DNA of 64,000 nt from Pseudomonas peradeniyensis (GCF_014268935.2 NZ_JABWRJ020000001.1:1984001-2048000), one strand, 5' to 3'. Positions 8,885 to 17,538 are shown, counted from the stretch's first letter. The notes: generated by a model not told the origin, from the letters alone. Made by a program: numbers and translations.

Positions 8885-9499
8885 CATCAGGTCTGGGGCA
8901 ATACACTACATGAAGTGCGCGAAGCGCATTTCATCGAAGAGCAGAACCTCAGGTTTCAGGGCCAGTATCTGGACCGTGAGACGGGTCTGCACTACAACAC
9001 GTTTCGGTTTTATGATCCGGATGTCGGGCGGTTCACGCAGCCGGATCCGATAGGGTTGCTGGGTGGCACGAATCTTTATCAGTATGCGCCGAATCCGAAC
9101 GGGTGGGTTGATCCGCTTGGATTATCTCCTGTTAGTCCTAAAACGATTTTATTCTCACAAGACAGTATTAATGGTGTGTTTGAGGATGGAAGAAGTGTTA
9201 ATGGATTAACGCATAGACTTATAAATGATCCCTCGTATATAAATTAAGTTGAGCTAATCAGAAAAGTCAGGATGCAGGATTTACCCACTAATGTTCAAGA
9301 GCGCTTATTGTCTCAAGGAGCACATAAAGATTCAGTGTCTAGCTTGGATAATAGAAGGCTGTGCGCGGCTAAAGAAGCTGGTGTATCCAAAATCCCATCC
9401 AGATGGGCAACTCCAGAGGAATTGTCTAAAATAAATCTTGATCGAAGGTTTTCAACTGGTGATGGTGGTGAATCGATAAGGACAAGAGGTTGTGGCTAA
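8885..9499 (+). pseudogene. Displaced (orphan) Rhs tip and toxin, interrupted by an in-frame stop
   Basis: Starting right after the immunity stop codon, the frame encodes a second Rhs core end (HQVWGNTLHEVREAHF ... QPDPIGLLGGTNLYQYAPN ... DPLGL) followed by a different toxin domain. That domain begins KTILFSQDSINGVFEDGR and stops at TAA 9245-9247. The same frame continues after the stop with VELIRKVRMQDLP, SLDNRRLCAAKEAGVSKIP and a GGESIRTRGCG tail to 9499. From memory, FSQDSI...DGR...SLDNRRL...AGV..IP is a recurring Rhs/CDI-associated toxin domain, so the two pieces are one domain broken by one nonsense codon. There is no start codon of its own near 8885; it is a silent cassette. Confidence 0.85.
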
Positions 9500-9500
9500 T

Positions 9501-9857
9501 ATGAATGTTAAGGCAATAGAAACAAGATATGGTCTGATTTATGGGCGAGATGCTTTGGTTCTTTTAGGGGCTGAATTAATACTCTATCCTTTTAAATTTG
9601 TCATTAAAGCATCGTTATCTTTGCGTTCCTGCAAGCCAATGATTACAGACGCACCTGATGTTAGCGTTGAGTTTTTGTTTAGTGATATTAAAAGTATGTC
9701 TGTGTATAAAATGGATGATTACCCATATGAAAAACACTCTCTGTCGAGCTTTGATTTGATAGATAACATAGATGGAGATGGATTTCAGCATATAGTTCTT
9801 AGCACTTATGACCATGTTTTCGATGTGATTGGAAAATATGATATTAAATATTCTTAG
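9501..9857 (+). CDS. Probable immunity protein of the displaced Rhs toxin
   Basis: About 118 residues, AT-rich codon use, no membrane segment. The ATG at 9501 is preferred because AAGAGG at 9484-9489 lies 11 bases upstream; a GTG at 9492 in the same frame is too close to that site. It directly follows the end of the broken orphan toxin, as an immunity gene should. I recognise no named family. It seems intact although its toxin is not, which would suit retained protection against kin that carry the active toxin. Confidence 0.65.
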   Translation: MNVKAIETRYGLIYGRDALVLLGAELILYPFKFVIKASLSLRSCKPMITDAPDVSVEFLFSDIKSMSVYKMDDYPYEKHSLSSFDLIDNIDGDGFQHIVLSTYDHVFDVIGKYDIKYS

Positions 9858-9920
9858 ATGAATTTCTTAATAAACCGGGAAAGAGATTCTGATTCTCCAG
9901 GTTTATTATAGGGTTTTGTA

Positions 9921-10199
9921 ATGCTGGACATCTCCTATCTGTCGGACACGCTAGGCGACAAGCCCTACCTTCAACTGAGTGACGCTGAGGTGAAGCGTGT
10001 GCAGGGCGCATTTATTGAGTTGCGTGAAAAGACGGGGCTTTATATCGATCCTTATGGGCGATCCAGGATTTATCCCAGACAGCAGAAGATGTTGATTGCG
10101 CTGCTGTTACAGGACATTGATCGCGATGTGCTTGCTTTGGTTGATTTTCTGAAAGTTTCCAGTGATGCAGATGAGGTCTTGCTGGTAGACGGTGATTGA
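9921..10199 (+). CDS. Small hypothetical protein at the end of the Rhs island
   Basis: 92 residues, starting MLDISYLSDTLGDKPYLQL and ending in an acidic tail (ADEVLLVDGD). AGGGTTTTGTA before the ATG is a plausible ribosome-binding site. There is no signal peptide or membrane segment and I do not recognise the family. Its place after two toxin-immunity modules and its modest G+C content make a third, toxin-less immunity gene the most natural guess. Confidence 0.6.
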   Translation: MLDISYLSDTLGDKPYLQLSDAEVKRVQGAFIELREKTGLYIDPYGRSRIYPRQQKMLIALLLQDIDRDVLALVDFLKVSSDADEVLLVDGD

Positions 10200-10375
10200 T
10201 AGCCGAGGTGACCGCCGCCCCCTGGCGCACGCAGCCTTGCGCTCCCGATCGAGCACGCCTCGACCGCCGCCGCTTCTGTGGTAGGCTTGGACGGTTTGCA
10301 CCGAGGGCCGCAATGACACCCCGTTTTCAGTACGGGCGTGCTGCATCCGGCCCCGTCCGCCTTCAGGAGTACCCC

Positions 10376-11125
10376 ATGCGCGTGACCCAGATTTTCGCCG
10401 CCGCCGCCCTGGCGTTGGCCAGTACCTTTGCCGTCGCCGCGGCCACCGATGCCAACGCCGGTGCCGAGCAGGCGATCCGCAAGTCCTTGCAGAACCTCGA
10501 GCTGGAAGTGCCGGTCGAGAGCGTCAGCAGCAGCCCGCTCAATGGCCTGTACGAAGTCAAGCTGCAGGGTGGTCGCGTGCTGTACGCCAGCGCCGACGGC
10601 CAGTTCGTCATGCAGGGCTACCTGTTCCAGATCCAGGACGGCAAGCCGGTCAACCTCACCGAGAAGACCGAGCGCCAGGGCATTGCCAAGCTGATCAACG
10701 GCATTCCGGTTGGCGAGATGGTGGTCTACCCGGCCAAGGGTGAAACCAAGTCGCACATCACCGTGTTCACCGACACCACCTGCCCGTACTGCCACAAGCT
10801 GCACGCCGAAGTGCCGGAGCTCAATCGCCGTGGCATCGAAGTGCGCTACGTCGCCTTCCCGCGCCAGGGCCTGGGTTCGCCGGGTGACGAGCAGCTGCAG
10901 GCGGTATGGTGCTCCAGCGATCGCCGCGCGGCGCTGGACAAGATGGTCGACGGCAAGGAGATCAAGGCCGCCAAGTGCGCCAACCCGGTCAGCAAGCAAT
11001 TCCAGCTGGGCCAATCGATTGGTGTAAATGGCACGCCGGCGATCGTTCTACAGAATGGCCAGGTGATTCCGGGTTACCAGCCGGCGCCGCAAGTGGCCAA
11101 GCTGGCCCTGGCAGAGAGCAAGTAA
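10376..11125 (+). CDS. dsbC: Thiol:disulfide interchange protein DsbC
   Basis: 249 residues. DsbC isomerises wrong disulfides in the periplasm and is kept reduced by DsbD. A signal peptide (MRVTQIFAAAALALASTFAVA) precedes the N-terminal dimerisation domain (to about residue 85) and the thioredoxin-like domain with the active site DTTCPYCHK (Cys at about 136 and 139) and the cis-proline loop GTPAIVL. A second Cys pair (WCSS...AAKCANP) is also conserved. The frame is open upstream; the ATG at 10376 is chosen for its signal peptide and the CAGGAG at the right distance. hom follows at 81 bp. Confidence 0.96.
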   Translation: MRVTQIFAAAALALASTFAVAAATDANAGAEQAIRKSLQNLELEVPVESVSSSPLNGLYEVKLQGGRVLYASADGQFVMQGYLFQIQDGKPVNLTEKTERQGIAKLINGIPVGEMVVYPAKGETKSHITVFTDTTCPYCHKLHAEVPELNRRGIEVRYVAFPRQGLGSPGDEQLQAVWCSSDRRAALDKMVDGKEIKAAKCANPVSKQFQLGQSIGVNGTPAIVLQNGQVIPGYQPAPQVAKLALAESK

Positions 11126-11206
11126 TCAATTCAGACGCCGTCGTCATGGGGTGACGGCATGTTTCACGGTCGGCGCAGGTGCCGGCCGTTCTATGGGGAG
11201 TTCACA

Positions 11207-12511
11207 GTGAAACCGGTCAAAGTAGGCATCTGTGGGTTGGGGACCGTCGGTGGCGGAACCTTCAATGTACTTCAGCGCAACGCCGAGGAGATCGCCCGCC
11301 GTGCCGGGCGCGGTATTGAAGTGGCACAGATTGCCATGCGCTCGCAGAACCCGAATTGCCAGATTACCGGTACCCCCATTACCGCTGATGTGTTCGAAGT
11401 TGCGAGCAACCCTGAGATTGATATCGTCATCGAGCTGATCGGCGGCTACACCATCGCCCGCGACCTGGTGCTCAAGGCCATCGACAACGGCAAGCACGTG
11501 GTCACCGCCAACAAGGCGCTGATCGCCGTGCACGGCAACGAGATCTTCGCCAAGGCCCGCGAGAAGGGCGTCATCGTCGCCTTCGAAGCCGCCGTGGCCG
11601 GCGGCATCCCGGTGATCAAGGCGATCCGCGAGGGCCTGTCGGCCAACCGCATCAACTGGCTGGCCGGCATCATCAACGGCACTGGCAACTTCATTCTCAC
11701 CGAAATGCGCGACAAGGGCCGCGCCTTCCCCGACGTGCTGGCCGAAGCCCAGGCGCTGGGTTATGCCGAGGCCGACCCGACCTTCGACGTCGAAGGCATC
11801 GACGCCGCGCACAAGCTGACCATCCTGGCGTCCATCGCCTTCGGCATCCCGCTGCAGTTCGACAAGGCCTACACCGAGGGCATCACCCAGCTGACCACCG
11901 CCGACGTCAACTACGCCGAGGCCCTGGGCTACCGCATCAAGCACCTGGGCGTGGCCCGTCGCACCGCCGACGGCATCGAGCTGCGCGTGCACCCGACGCT
12001 GATCCCCAACGACCGCCTGATCGCCAACGTCAACGGCGTGATGAACGCGGTGATGGTCAACGGTGACGCCGCCGGTTCCACCCTGTACTACGGCGCCGGT
12101 GCCGGCATGGAGCCGACCGCCTCGTCGGTGGTCGCCGACCTGGTCGACGTGGTTCGTGCAATGACTTCCGACCCGGAGAACCGCGTGCCGCACCTGGCGT
12201 TCCAGCCGGACGCACTGTCGGCCCACCCGATCCTGCCGATCGAAGCCTGCGAAAGTGCCTACTACCTGCGTATCCAGGCCAAGGACCACCCGGGCGTGCT
12301 GGCCCAGGTCGCCAGCATCCTCTCGGAGCGCGGCATCAACATCGAGTCGATCATGCAGAAGGAGGCCGAGGAACAGGACGGCCTGGTACCGATGATCCTG
12401 CTGACCCACCGTGTGGTCGAGCAGCGCATCGACGACGCCATCGTCGCCCTGGAAGCGCTCCAGGACGTGATCGGCAAGGTCGTGCGCATCCGCGTCGAAC
12501 AGCTCAATTAA
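11207..12511 (+). CDS. hom: Homoserine dehydrogenase
   Basis: 434 residues. It reduces aspartate-4-semialdehyde to homoserine with NAD(P)H, the branch point to threonine and methionine. Seen: N-terminal dinucleotide-binding motif VGICGLGTVGGGT (residues 5-17), substrate loop NGTGNFILTEM, EADPTFDVEGIDAAHKL with the catalytic Asp/Lys, and a C-terminal ACT domain (from about residue 350, KDHPGVLAQVASIL), suggesting feedback by threonine. The GTG start at 11207 has GGGGAG upstream. It lies between dsbC and thrC, the standard Pseudomonas order. Confidence 0.97.
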   Translation: MKPVKVGICGLGTVGGGTFNVLQRNAEEIARRAGRGIEVAQIAMRSQNPNCQITGTPITADVFEVASNPEIDIVIELIGGYTIARDLVLKAIDNGKHVVTANKALIAVHGNEIFAKAREKGVIVAFEAAVAGGIPVIKAIREGLSANRINWLAGIINGTGNFILTEMRDKGRAFPDVLAEAQALGYAEADPTFDVEGIDAAHKLTILASIAFGIPLQFDKAYTEGITQLTTADVNYAEALGYRIKHLGVARRTADGIELRVHPTLIPNDRLIANVNGVMNAVMVNGDAAGSTLYYGAGAGMEPTASSVVADLVDVVRAMTSDPENRVPHLAFQPDALSAHPILPIEACESAYYLRIQAKDHPGVLAQVASILSERGINIESIMQKEAEEQDGLVPMILLTHRVVEQRIDDAIVALEALQDVIGKVVRIRVEQLN

Positions 12512-12565
12512 TTCCGGCGGCGGGCCGCGACGGCGGCCCGCGCCCAGCATCGAAGGTTTGCACCC

Positions 12566-13975
12566 ATGCGCTATATCAGTACCCGCGGCCAGGCTCCGGC
12601 CCTGAACTTCGAAGACGTCCTGCTGGCGGGCCTCGCCAGCGACGGCGGCCTGTACGTACCCGAGAACCTGCCGCGCTTCACCCAGGAAGAGATTGCCTCC
12701 TGGGCGGGCCTGCCGTACCACGAACTGGCTTTCCGGGTGATGCGCCCGTTCGTCGACGGCAGCATCGCCGACGCCGATTTCAAGAAGATCCTCGAAGAGA
12801 CCTACGGCAACTTCGCCCACGCCGCCGTCGCGCCGCTGCGCCAGCTCAACGGCAACGAGTGGGTTATGGAGCTGTTCCACGGCCCGACCCTGGCCTTCAA
12901 GGACTTCGCCCTGCAACTGCTCGGCCGCCTGCTCGACCATGTGCTGGTCAAGCGTGGCGAGCGCGTGGTGATCGTCGGCGCCACCAGCGGTGATACCGGC
13001 TCGGCCGCCATCGAAGGCTGCCGCCGTTGCGACAACGTCGACATCTTCATCCTGCACCCGCACCAGCGCGTGTCGGAAGTGCAGCGCCGGCAGATGACCA
13101 CCATCCTCGGCGACAACATCCACAACATTGCCATCGAAGGCAACTTCGACGACTGCCAGGAGATGGTCAAGGCCAGCTTTGCCGACCAGTCGTTCCTCAA
13201 GGGCACCCGCCTGGTGGCGGTGAACTCGATCAACTGGGCGCGGATCATGGCCCAGATCGTCTACTACTTCCACGCAGCATTGCAGCTCGGCGGCCCGGCC
13301 CGTTCGGTGGCGTTCTCGGTGCCGACCGGCAACTTCGGCGATATCTTCGCCGGTTACCTGGCGCGCAACATGGGCCTGCCGATCAGCCAGCTGGTAGTGG
13401 CGACCAACCGCAACGACATCCTGCACCGCTTCATGAGCGGCAACCAGTATGTCAAGGATTCCTTGCACCCGACCCTGTCGCCGTCGATGGACATCATGGT
13501 CTCGTCCAACTTCGAGCGCCTGCTGTTCGACCTGCACGGTCGTAATGGCGCCGCGGTTGCCCAGCTGATGGACACCTTCAAGCAAGGCGGTGGTTTCAGC
13601 GTCGAGCAGGATCGCTGGACCGAGGCGCGCAAGCTGTTCGACTCGCTGGCTGTCACCGACGAGCAGACCTGCGAGACCATCGCCGAGGTGTTCAAGGCCA
13701 CCGGTGAAGTCCTCGACCCGCACACCGCGATCGGCGTCAAGGCTGCCCGCGAGTGCCGCCGCAGCCTGGATACGCCGATGGTGGTGCTGGGCACCGCGCA
13801 CCCGGTCAAGTTCCCCGAGGCGGTGGAGAAGGCCGGTGTCGACAAGGCCCTGGAGCTGCCGGCGCACCTGAGCGATCTGTTCAGCCGCGAGGAGCGCTGC
13901 ACGGTGCTGGCCAACGACCTGAAGACCGTCCAGGCCTTCGTCAGCCAGCATGGCAACCGCGGCAAGCCGCTGTAA
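12566..13975 (+). CDS. thrC: Threonine synthase
   Basis: 469 residues, normal for the long proteobacterial threonine synthase. It is PLP-dependent and turns O-phospho-homoserine into threonine. It starts MRYISTRGQAPALNFEDVLL; the PLP lysine is in FKDFALQLLGRLL (Lys about 111), and the phosphate-binding stretch is VGATSGDTGSAAIEG. It is 54 bp after hom, so almost certainly cotranscribed with it, and ends at a strong terminator. Confidence 0.97.
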   Translation: MRYISTRGQAPALNFEDVLLAGLASDGGLYVPENLPRFTQEEIASWAGLPYHELAFRVMRPFVDGSIADADFKKILEETYGNFAHAAVAPLRQLNGNEWVMELFHGPTLAFKDFALQLLGRLLDHVLVKRGERVVIVGATSGDTGSAAIEGCRRCDNVDIFILHPHQRVSEVQRRQMTTILGDNIHNIAIEGNFDDCQEMVKASFADQSFLKGTRLVAVNSINWARIMAQIVYYFHAALQLGGPARSVAFSVPTGNFGDIFAGYLARNMGLPISQLVVATNRNDILHRFMSGNQYVKDSLHPTLSPSMDIMVSSNFERLLFDLHGRNGAAVAQLMDTFKQGGGFSVEQDRWTEARKLFDSLAVTDEQTCETIAEVFKATGEVLDPHTAIGVKAARECRRSLDTPMVVLGTAHPVKFPEAVEKAGVDKALELPAHLSDLFSREERCTVLANDLKTVQAFVSQHGNRGKPL

Positions 13976-13990
13976 GCCGAGCGCTATGCG

Positions 13991-14016
13991 AAAAGCCCGT
14001 CCTAGACGGGCTTTTT
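13991..14016 (+). terminator. Intrinsic terminator after thrC
   Basis: AAAAGCCCGTC - CTA - GACGGGCTTTTTT: a 9-bp stem with T6 tail, closing the hom-thrC transcript. Confidence 0.95.
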
Positions 14017-14129
14017 TGTGTCCGCGACACAGGGTTTCGATCTTTCAGATTTTTCCCATGTAGTTCGGCGCCTGCACCTACTAGAGTGGTTTCTCCAACC
14101 TACAAGGCTCACTGCTCCAGAGGTGGCTC

Positions 14130-14495
14130 ATGCGTCAGCTCAATGTCCTTATCCATCAGGGTCGGCCCTCTCACCAGATGCTCTTGCACCAGGCCTTCAA
14201 TGCGCAGGGTGTGTACAACGTCCGGCTCACCGACGACGTACCGACCGCGACGGCGCGACAGCGGCCTGTGGATGTGCTGGTGCTCGACCAGGGCATGCCC
14301 TGGCGCCATGCGCGGCGCTTGTTCAAGTACCTGGTTCAGGCTTCCTGCGCGGGCGGGTTGCTGTTTGTCGGGTGTGGCGGCGCTGGGGGGAAAGACCTCG
14401 CGCTCGAGGCACGCGAGCATGGTTTGAACGTGCTGGCGGAGTTGTCCTGGCCGATGTCGATGGTGGGGCTGGAGCGGGCGCTGGAACGCCTCTAG
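14130..14495 (+). CDS. Receiver-like (CheY-fold) small protein of unknown role
   Basis: 121 residues. The layout resembles a response-regulator receiver domain: hydrophobic first strand LNVLIHQG, a central VDVLVLDQGMP where the Asp before Gln occupies the usual phospho-acceptor place, and a later strand AGGLLFVGCGG. The acidic pair normally found at the end of the first strand is missing (HQGRPS instead), and there is no clear terminal Lys loop, so it may be a pseudo-receiver. It stands alone between the thrC terminator and a candidate sRNA. The function is unknown. Confidence 0.7.
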   Translation: MRQLNVLIHQGRPSHQMLLHQAFNAQGVYNVRLTDDVPTATARQRPVDVLVLDQGMPWRHARRLFKYLVQASCAGGLLFVGCGGAGGKDLALEAREHGLNVLAELSWPMSMVGLERALERL

Positions 14496-14599
14496 TCGGC
14501 CGCAGGCTGGGGGCGTCCGGCACGGGTGATCGCCGACCTGCAACATCAGCGGCAGATGCAGGGAACCTTTGCCTCACCAGCCCATCAGAATTTGTAAGG

Positions 14600-14705
14600 G
14601 CCGTCTGATGGTGCTTTGCTCCGGTACCGTCCAGGCTGTCACTGGAAGTCCCAAGGACTTTCGCTTGACCCTGGTCGTCCTCCCCAGCGGCCGGGGTTTC
14701 TTTTT
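14600..14705 (+). ncRNA. Candidate small RNA with intrinsic terminator
   Basis: In the gap between two genes that end towards each other, the + strand carries a compact hairpin (AAGTCC-CAA-GGACTT at about 14646-14660) and then CCCC-AGCGGCC-GGGG followed by TTTCTTTTT (14682-14705), a good intrinsic terminator. The upstream gene ends 187 bp before that terminator, which is long for a simple 3' UTR, so a separate sRNA or a processed 3' end is likely. The 5' end is a guess. No Rfam name is assigned. Confidence 0.5.
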
Positions 14706-14735
14706 GCCTTGAACCTGGGGGTTGCCCGGAGAGCG

Positions 14736-15614
14736 TCAGCGTATCGGCGGTTCACCCTGCTCGAAGAAGTGCCTGGCCTGCTCCAGGTAGTCTTCCTGCA
14801 GTCCAGGATCCAGCCAGTGGGCGTAGAGGTCAGGCAAGGTATCGCGACGCAATGCCGGCAGCAGTTGGTCGATATGGGCGATCGCCTCGCGCCCCAGCGG
14901 GGTATCCGAGCAGCCTACATGCAGGAACTGGTAGCGGTTTACGCCAAGGATGGGGTGGAAACTGTAGTCGTCCAGCGAGCCATTTTGCTGCTGGATCAGG
15001 TAACGCATCTCCGGCCAGTAGCCGAGCACCAGTTGCAGGCGGCCCAATTGCTGCATCTGCAGCAGGCTGGCCGTGGCATCGTTGCCGTAGTGGCGGCTGA
15101 AGGCGGTATCAGGCAATTGCCGGAGCACCTCGTCGACCTGCACGCTGTAGCTGCGCTCGGCGACGATGCCCAGCTTCAGGCGGGTCTCGGCCAGCAAGCG
15201 CTGCAGGTCGACCTGCTGGCCGTCCAGGTACGGCGCGAGCAGGGCCTGGTCCTGCTTGCGCACGATCAGGCCACTGCTCAGCACGCCCAGCGAAGGTTGG
15301 GAGAAATGCACATACCTGGCGCGCTCGGGGGTCCACAGCAGGGTCGGGTCACAGGTGAAACTGCGCTCCTGGAGCATCTGCAGGCCCCGGGCCCGGTTGA
15401 CCCGAACGATGCTGTGGTCGTACTCGGGCATCTGGGCGATCAGCATCGGCAGCAACTGGTCGATCACCCCCTGGCCCTTGGCCGGCCCTTCGAAGATGGT
15501 GAACGGCGGCAGGTCGCGCACCAGCCACAACAGGCGCTCCCTGGCCTCGGCCGATTGACCCGCGAGTGCGAACAGCAACAGGCAGAGCACGATGGGCAAA
15601 TGGCGGATCCGCAT
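14736..15614 (-). CDS. Periplasmic solute-binding-like protein (TIGR02285-type)
   Basis: 292 residues with a signal peptide (MRIRHLPIVLCLLLFALAG, cut near QSAEA). The mature part reads like a family-3 substrate-binding protein: ERLLWLVRDLPPFTIFEG at its start and repeated short strands, but no transporter genes are nearby. It resembles the family of conserved amino-acid-binding-like proteins (TIGR02285), many of unknown ligand. The frame is open to 15890; the ATG at 15614 is chosen because it opens a signal peptide. It sits 10 bp after the CoA-transferase on the same strand. Confidence 0.78.
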   Translation of the reverse strand: MRIRHLPIVLCLLLFALAGQSAEARERLLWLVRDLPPFTIFEGPAKGQGVIDQLLPMLIAQMPEYDHSIVRVNRARGLQMLQERSFTCDPTLLWTPERARYVHFSQPSLGVLSSGLIVRKQDQALLAPYLDGQQVDLQRLLAETRLKLGIVAERSYSVQVDEVLRQLPDTAFSRHYGNDATASLLQMQQLGRLQLVLGYWPEMRYLIQQQNGSLDDYSFHPILGVNRYQFLHVGCSDTPLGREAIAHIDQLLPALRRDTLPDLYAHWLDPGLQEDYLEQARHFFEQGEPPIR

Positions 15615-15624
15615 GGTGCGTGGG

Positions 15625-16824
15625 TCAGACCGTGCCGGCCGCGCGCAGGCGGGCAATGGCGGCTGCGTCGTAGCCCAGGTCGGCCAGCACCGTGGCCGTA
15701 TGCTCGCCCAGTGCCGGGCCGACCCACTCGGCGGAGCCCGGCGTGTCGGACAACTTGGGCACGATGCCCGGCATCTTGAATGGCTTGCCGTCCGGCAGCC
15801 GGGCCTGGAGGAACATCTCGCGGGCGAGGAACTGCGGATCGCCCAGCATGTCCTCGGCGGAGTAGATCCGGCTGGCCGGTACCTCGGCATCGTTCAGCAC
15901 CTGCATCACCTCGGCCAGCGGCAGGCTGTTGGCCCAGCGGTCGATGACCCCGTACAACTCGTCGCGGCGGGCATCGCGGCCGTCGTTGGTGGCCAGGGTC
16001 GCATCGTTGGCCAGGTCGTCGCGGCCAATGGCCTGCATGAAACGCTTGAAGATCGCATCGCCATTGGCGCCGATCTGCACGTGACGGCCATCGGCGGTGG
16101 TGTGGATGCAGGAGGGGGTGATGCCCGGCATGATGTTGCCGGTGCGTTCACGGATGAAGCCGAATACATCGAACTCCGGGACCATGCTTTCCATCATGGC
16201 GAAGATCGCTTCGTACAGCGCCACGTCCACCACCTGGCCCGCGCCGCCGTTGACCTCGCGATGACGCAGGGCCATCAGCGCGCCGATCACGCCCCACAGG
16301 GCGGCAATGGAGTCGCCGATGGAGATCCCGGTGCGTACCGGCGGGCGGTCCTCGAAACCGGTGATGTAGCGCAGCCCGCCCATGGACTCGCCGACCGCGC
16401 CGAAGCCCGGCTGGTCTTTCATCGGCCCAGTCTGGCCAAAGCCCGACAGCCGCACCATGACCAGGCGCGGATTGAGGGCATGGAGCACGTCCCAGCCCAG
16501 CCCCAGCTTCTCCAGCACGCCGGGGCGGAAGTTCTCGATCAGGATGTCGGCATCGGCCAGCAGGCGCTTGAGCACGTCGCGGCCTTCCGGATGCTTGAGG
16601 TTGAGGGTCAGCGACTGCTTGTTGCGGGCCTGTACGAACCACCACAGCGAGGTGCCTTCATAGAGCTTGCGCCATTTGCGCAGCGGGTCGCCGCCATCGG
16701 GGGACTCGACCTTGATCACCTCGGCGCCGAATTCGGCGCAGATCCGCGAGGCGAACGGGCCGGCGATCAGGGTGCCGAGCTCGATGACTTTCAGGCCGGC
16801 GAGGGGTTTGCTGGGCGTAGGCAT
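15625..16824 (-). CDS. CaiB/BaiF family (class III) CoA-transferase
   Basis: 399 residues, the common length. These cytosolic enzymes move CoA between organic acids through an aspartyl-CoA thioester intermediate. It begins PLAGLKVIELGTLIAGPFA and has EFGAEVIKVE, the RNKQSLTLNLKHPEG block, ADILIENFRPGVLEKLG and GFGQTGP. The conserved catalytic Asp is probably in ISIGDSIAAL. A GTG at 16866 would add 14 residues; the ATG at 16824 fits the family better. The substrate is unknown (succinyl- or formyl-CoA type donors are usual). Confidence 0.9.
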   Translation of the reverse strand: MPTPSKPLAGLKVIELGTLIAGPFASRICAEFGAEVIKVESPDGGDPLRKWRKLYEGTSLWWFVQARNKQSLTLNLKHPEGRDVLKRLLADADILIENFRPGVLEKLGLGWDVLHALNPRLVMVRLSGFGQTGPMKDQPGFGAVGESMGGLRYITGFEDRPPVRTGISIGDSIAALWGVIGALMALRHREVNGGAGQVVDVALYEAIFAMMESMVPEFDVFGFIRERTGNIMPGITPSCIHTTADGRHVQIGANGDAIFKRFMQAIGRDDLANDATLATNDGRDARRDELYGVIDRWANSLPLAEVMQVLNDAEVPASRIYSAEDMLGDPQFLAREMFLQARLPDGKPFKMPGIVPKLSDTPGSAEWVGPALGEHTATVLADLGYDAAAIARLRAAGTV

Positions 16825-16965
16825 GGGGCATCCGTGGCGGCTGGGCGTGTGCGCAGGTTGTATCACAGCTCGGCGGTGGCAGGTATATCGGTGTTGTCTG
16901 ATCCGACGCTGGCGCCCGGGATCAGTTAGACTGTGCGACTTTCTCTCGCAAGAAGCCTATTGCCC

Positions 16966-17508
16966 ATGGCCCAGCCGTCCACCACCTACAAGTTCGAACT
17001 GAATCTGACCGACCTCGACCGCGGCGTGTACGAGAACGTCCGCCAGACCATCGCCCGTCATCCTTCGGAAACCGAAGAACGCATGGCCGTGCGCCTGCTG
17101 GCCTATGCCCTCTGGTACAACGAGCAGCTGTCCTTCGGTCGCGGTTTGTCGGATGTCGATGAGGCGGCCCTGTGGGAAAAGAGCCTGGACGACCGCATCC
17201 TGCACTGGATCGAAGTCGGCCAGCCCGACGCCGACCGCCTGACCTGGTGCTCGCGGCGGACCGAGCGCACCAGCCTGTTGGCCTACGGCAGCTTGCGCGT
17301 CTGGGAAAACAAGGTGCTCGGCGCGGTCAAGGGCCTGAAGAACCTGAGCATCGCCGCCGTGCCGCAGGACGTGCTGGAAGTCCTCGCCACCGACATGCCG
17401 CGCACCATCAAGTGGGATGTGATGATCAGCGAAGGCACGGTGTTCGTCACCGACGACCGTGGCCAGCACGAAGTGCAGCTGCAGTGGCTGCTCGGCGAGC
17501 GCGGCTGA
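16966..17508 (+). CDS. yaeQ: YaeQ family protein
   Basis: 180 residues, matching YaeQ. The family has a PD-(D/E)XK nuclease-like fold; its biochemical role is unsettled. Typical stretches: STTYKFELNLTDLDRGVYE at the start, HPSETEERMAVRLLAYALWY, and EVGQPDADRLTWCSRRTE, which holds the expected acidic and lysine/arginine core. An in-frame start at 16933 would add 11 residues; the ATG at 16966 gives the family N-terminus. recJ follows after 30 bp, probably in the same transcript. Confidence 0.9.
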   Translation: MAQPSTTYKFELNLTDLDRGVYENVRQTIARHPSETEERMAVRLLAYALWYNEQLSFGRGLSDVDEAALWEKSLDDRILHWIEVGQPDADRLTWCSRRTERTSLLAYGSLRVWENKVLGAVKGLKNLSIAAVPQDVLEVLATDMPRTIKWDVMISEGTVFVTDDRGQHEVQLQWLLGERG

Positions 17509-17538
17509 CCTGATTCACAGCGGATTATCGAAGACCCC

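Noticed and set aside
3940..10220. Attachment-site direct repeats at the ends of the Rhs island
   Set aside because: The only similarity found by eye (GAGGTTGACGC near 3942 and GAGGTGACCGC near 10205) is too short and imperfect.
11144..13951. A 935-codon open frame antisense to hom and thrC
   Set aside because: Typical high-GC shadow frame opposite well-supported genes; no recognisable domain.
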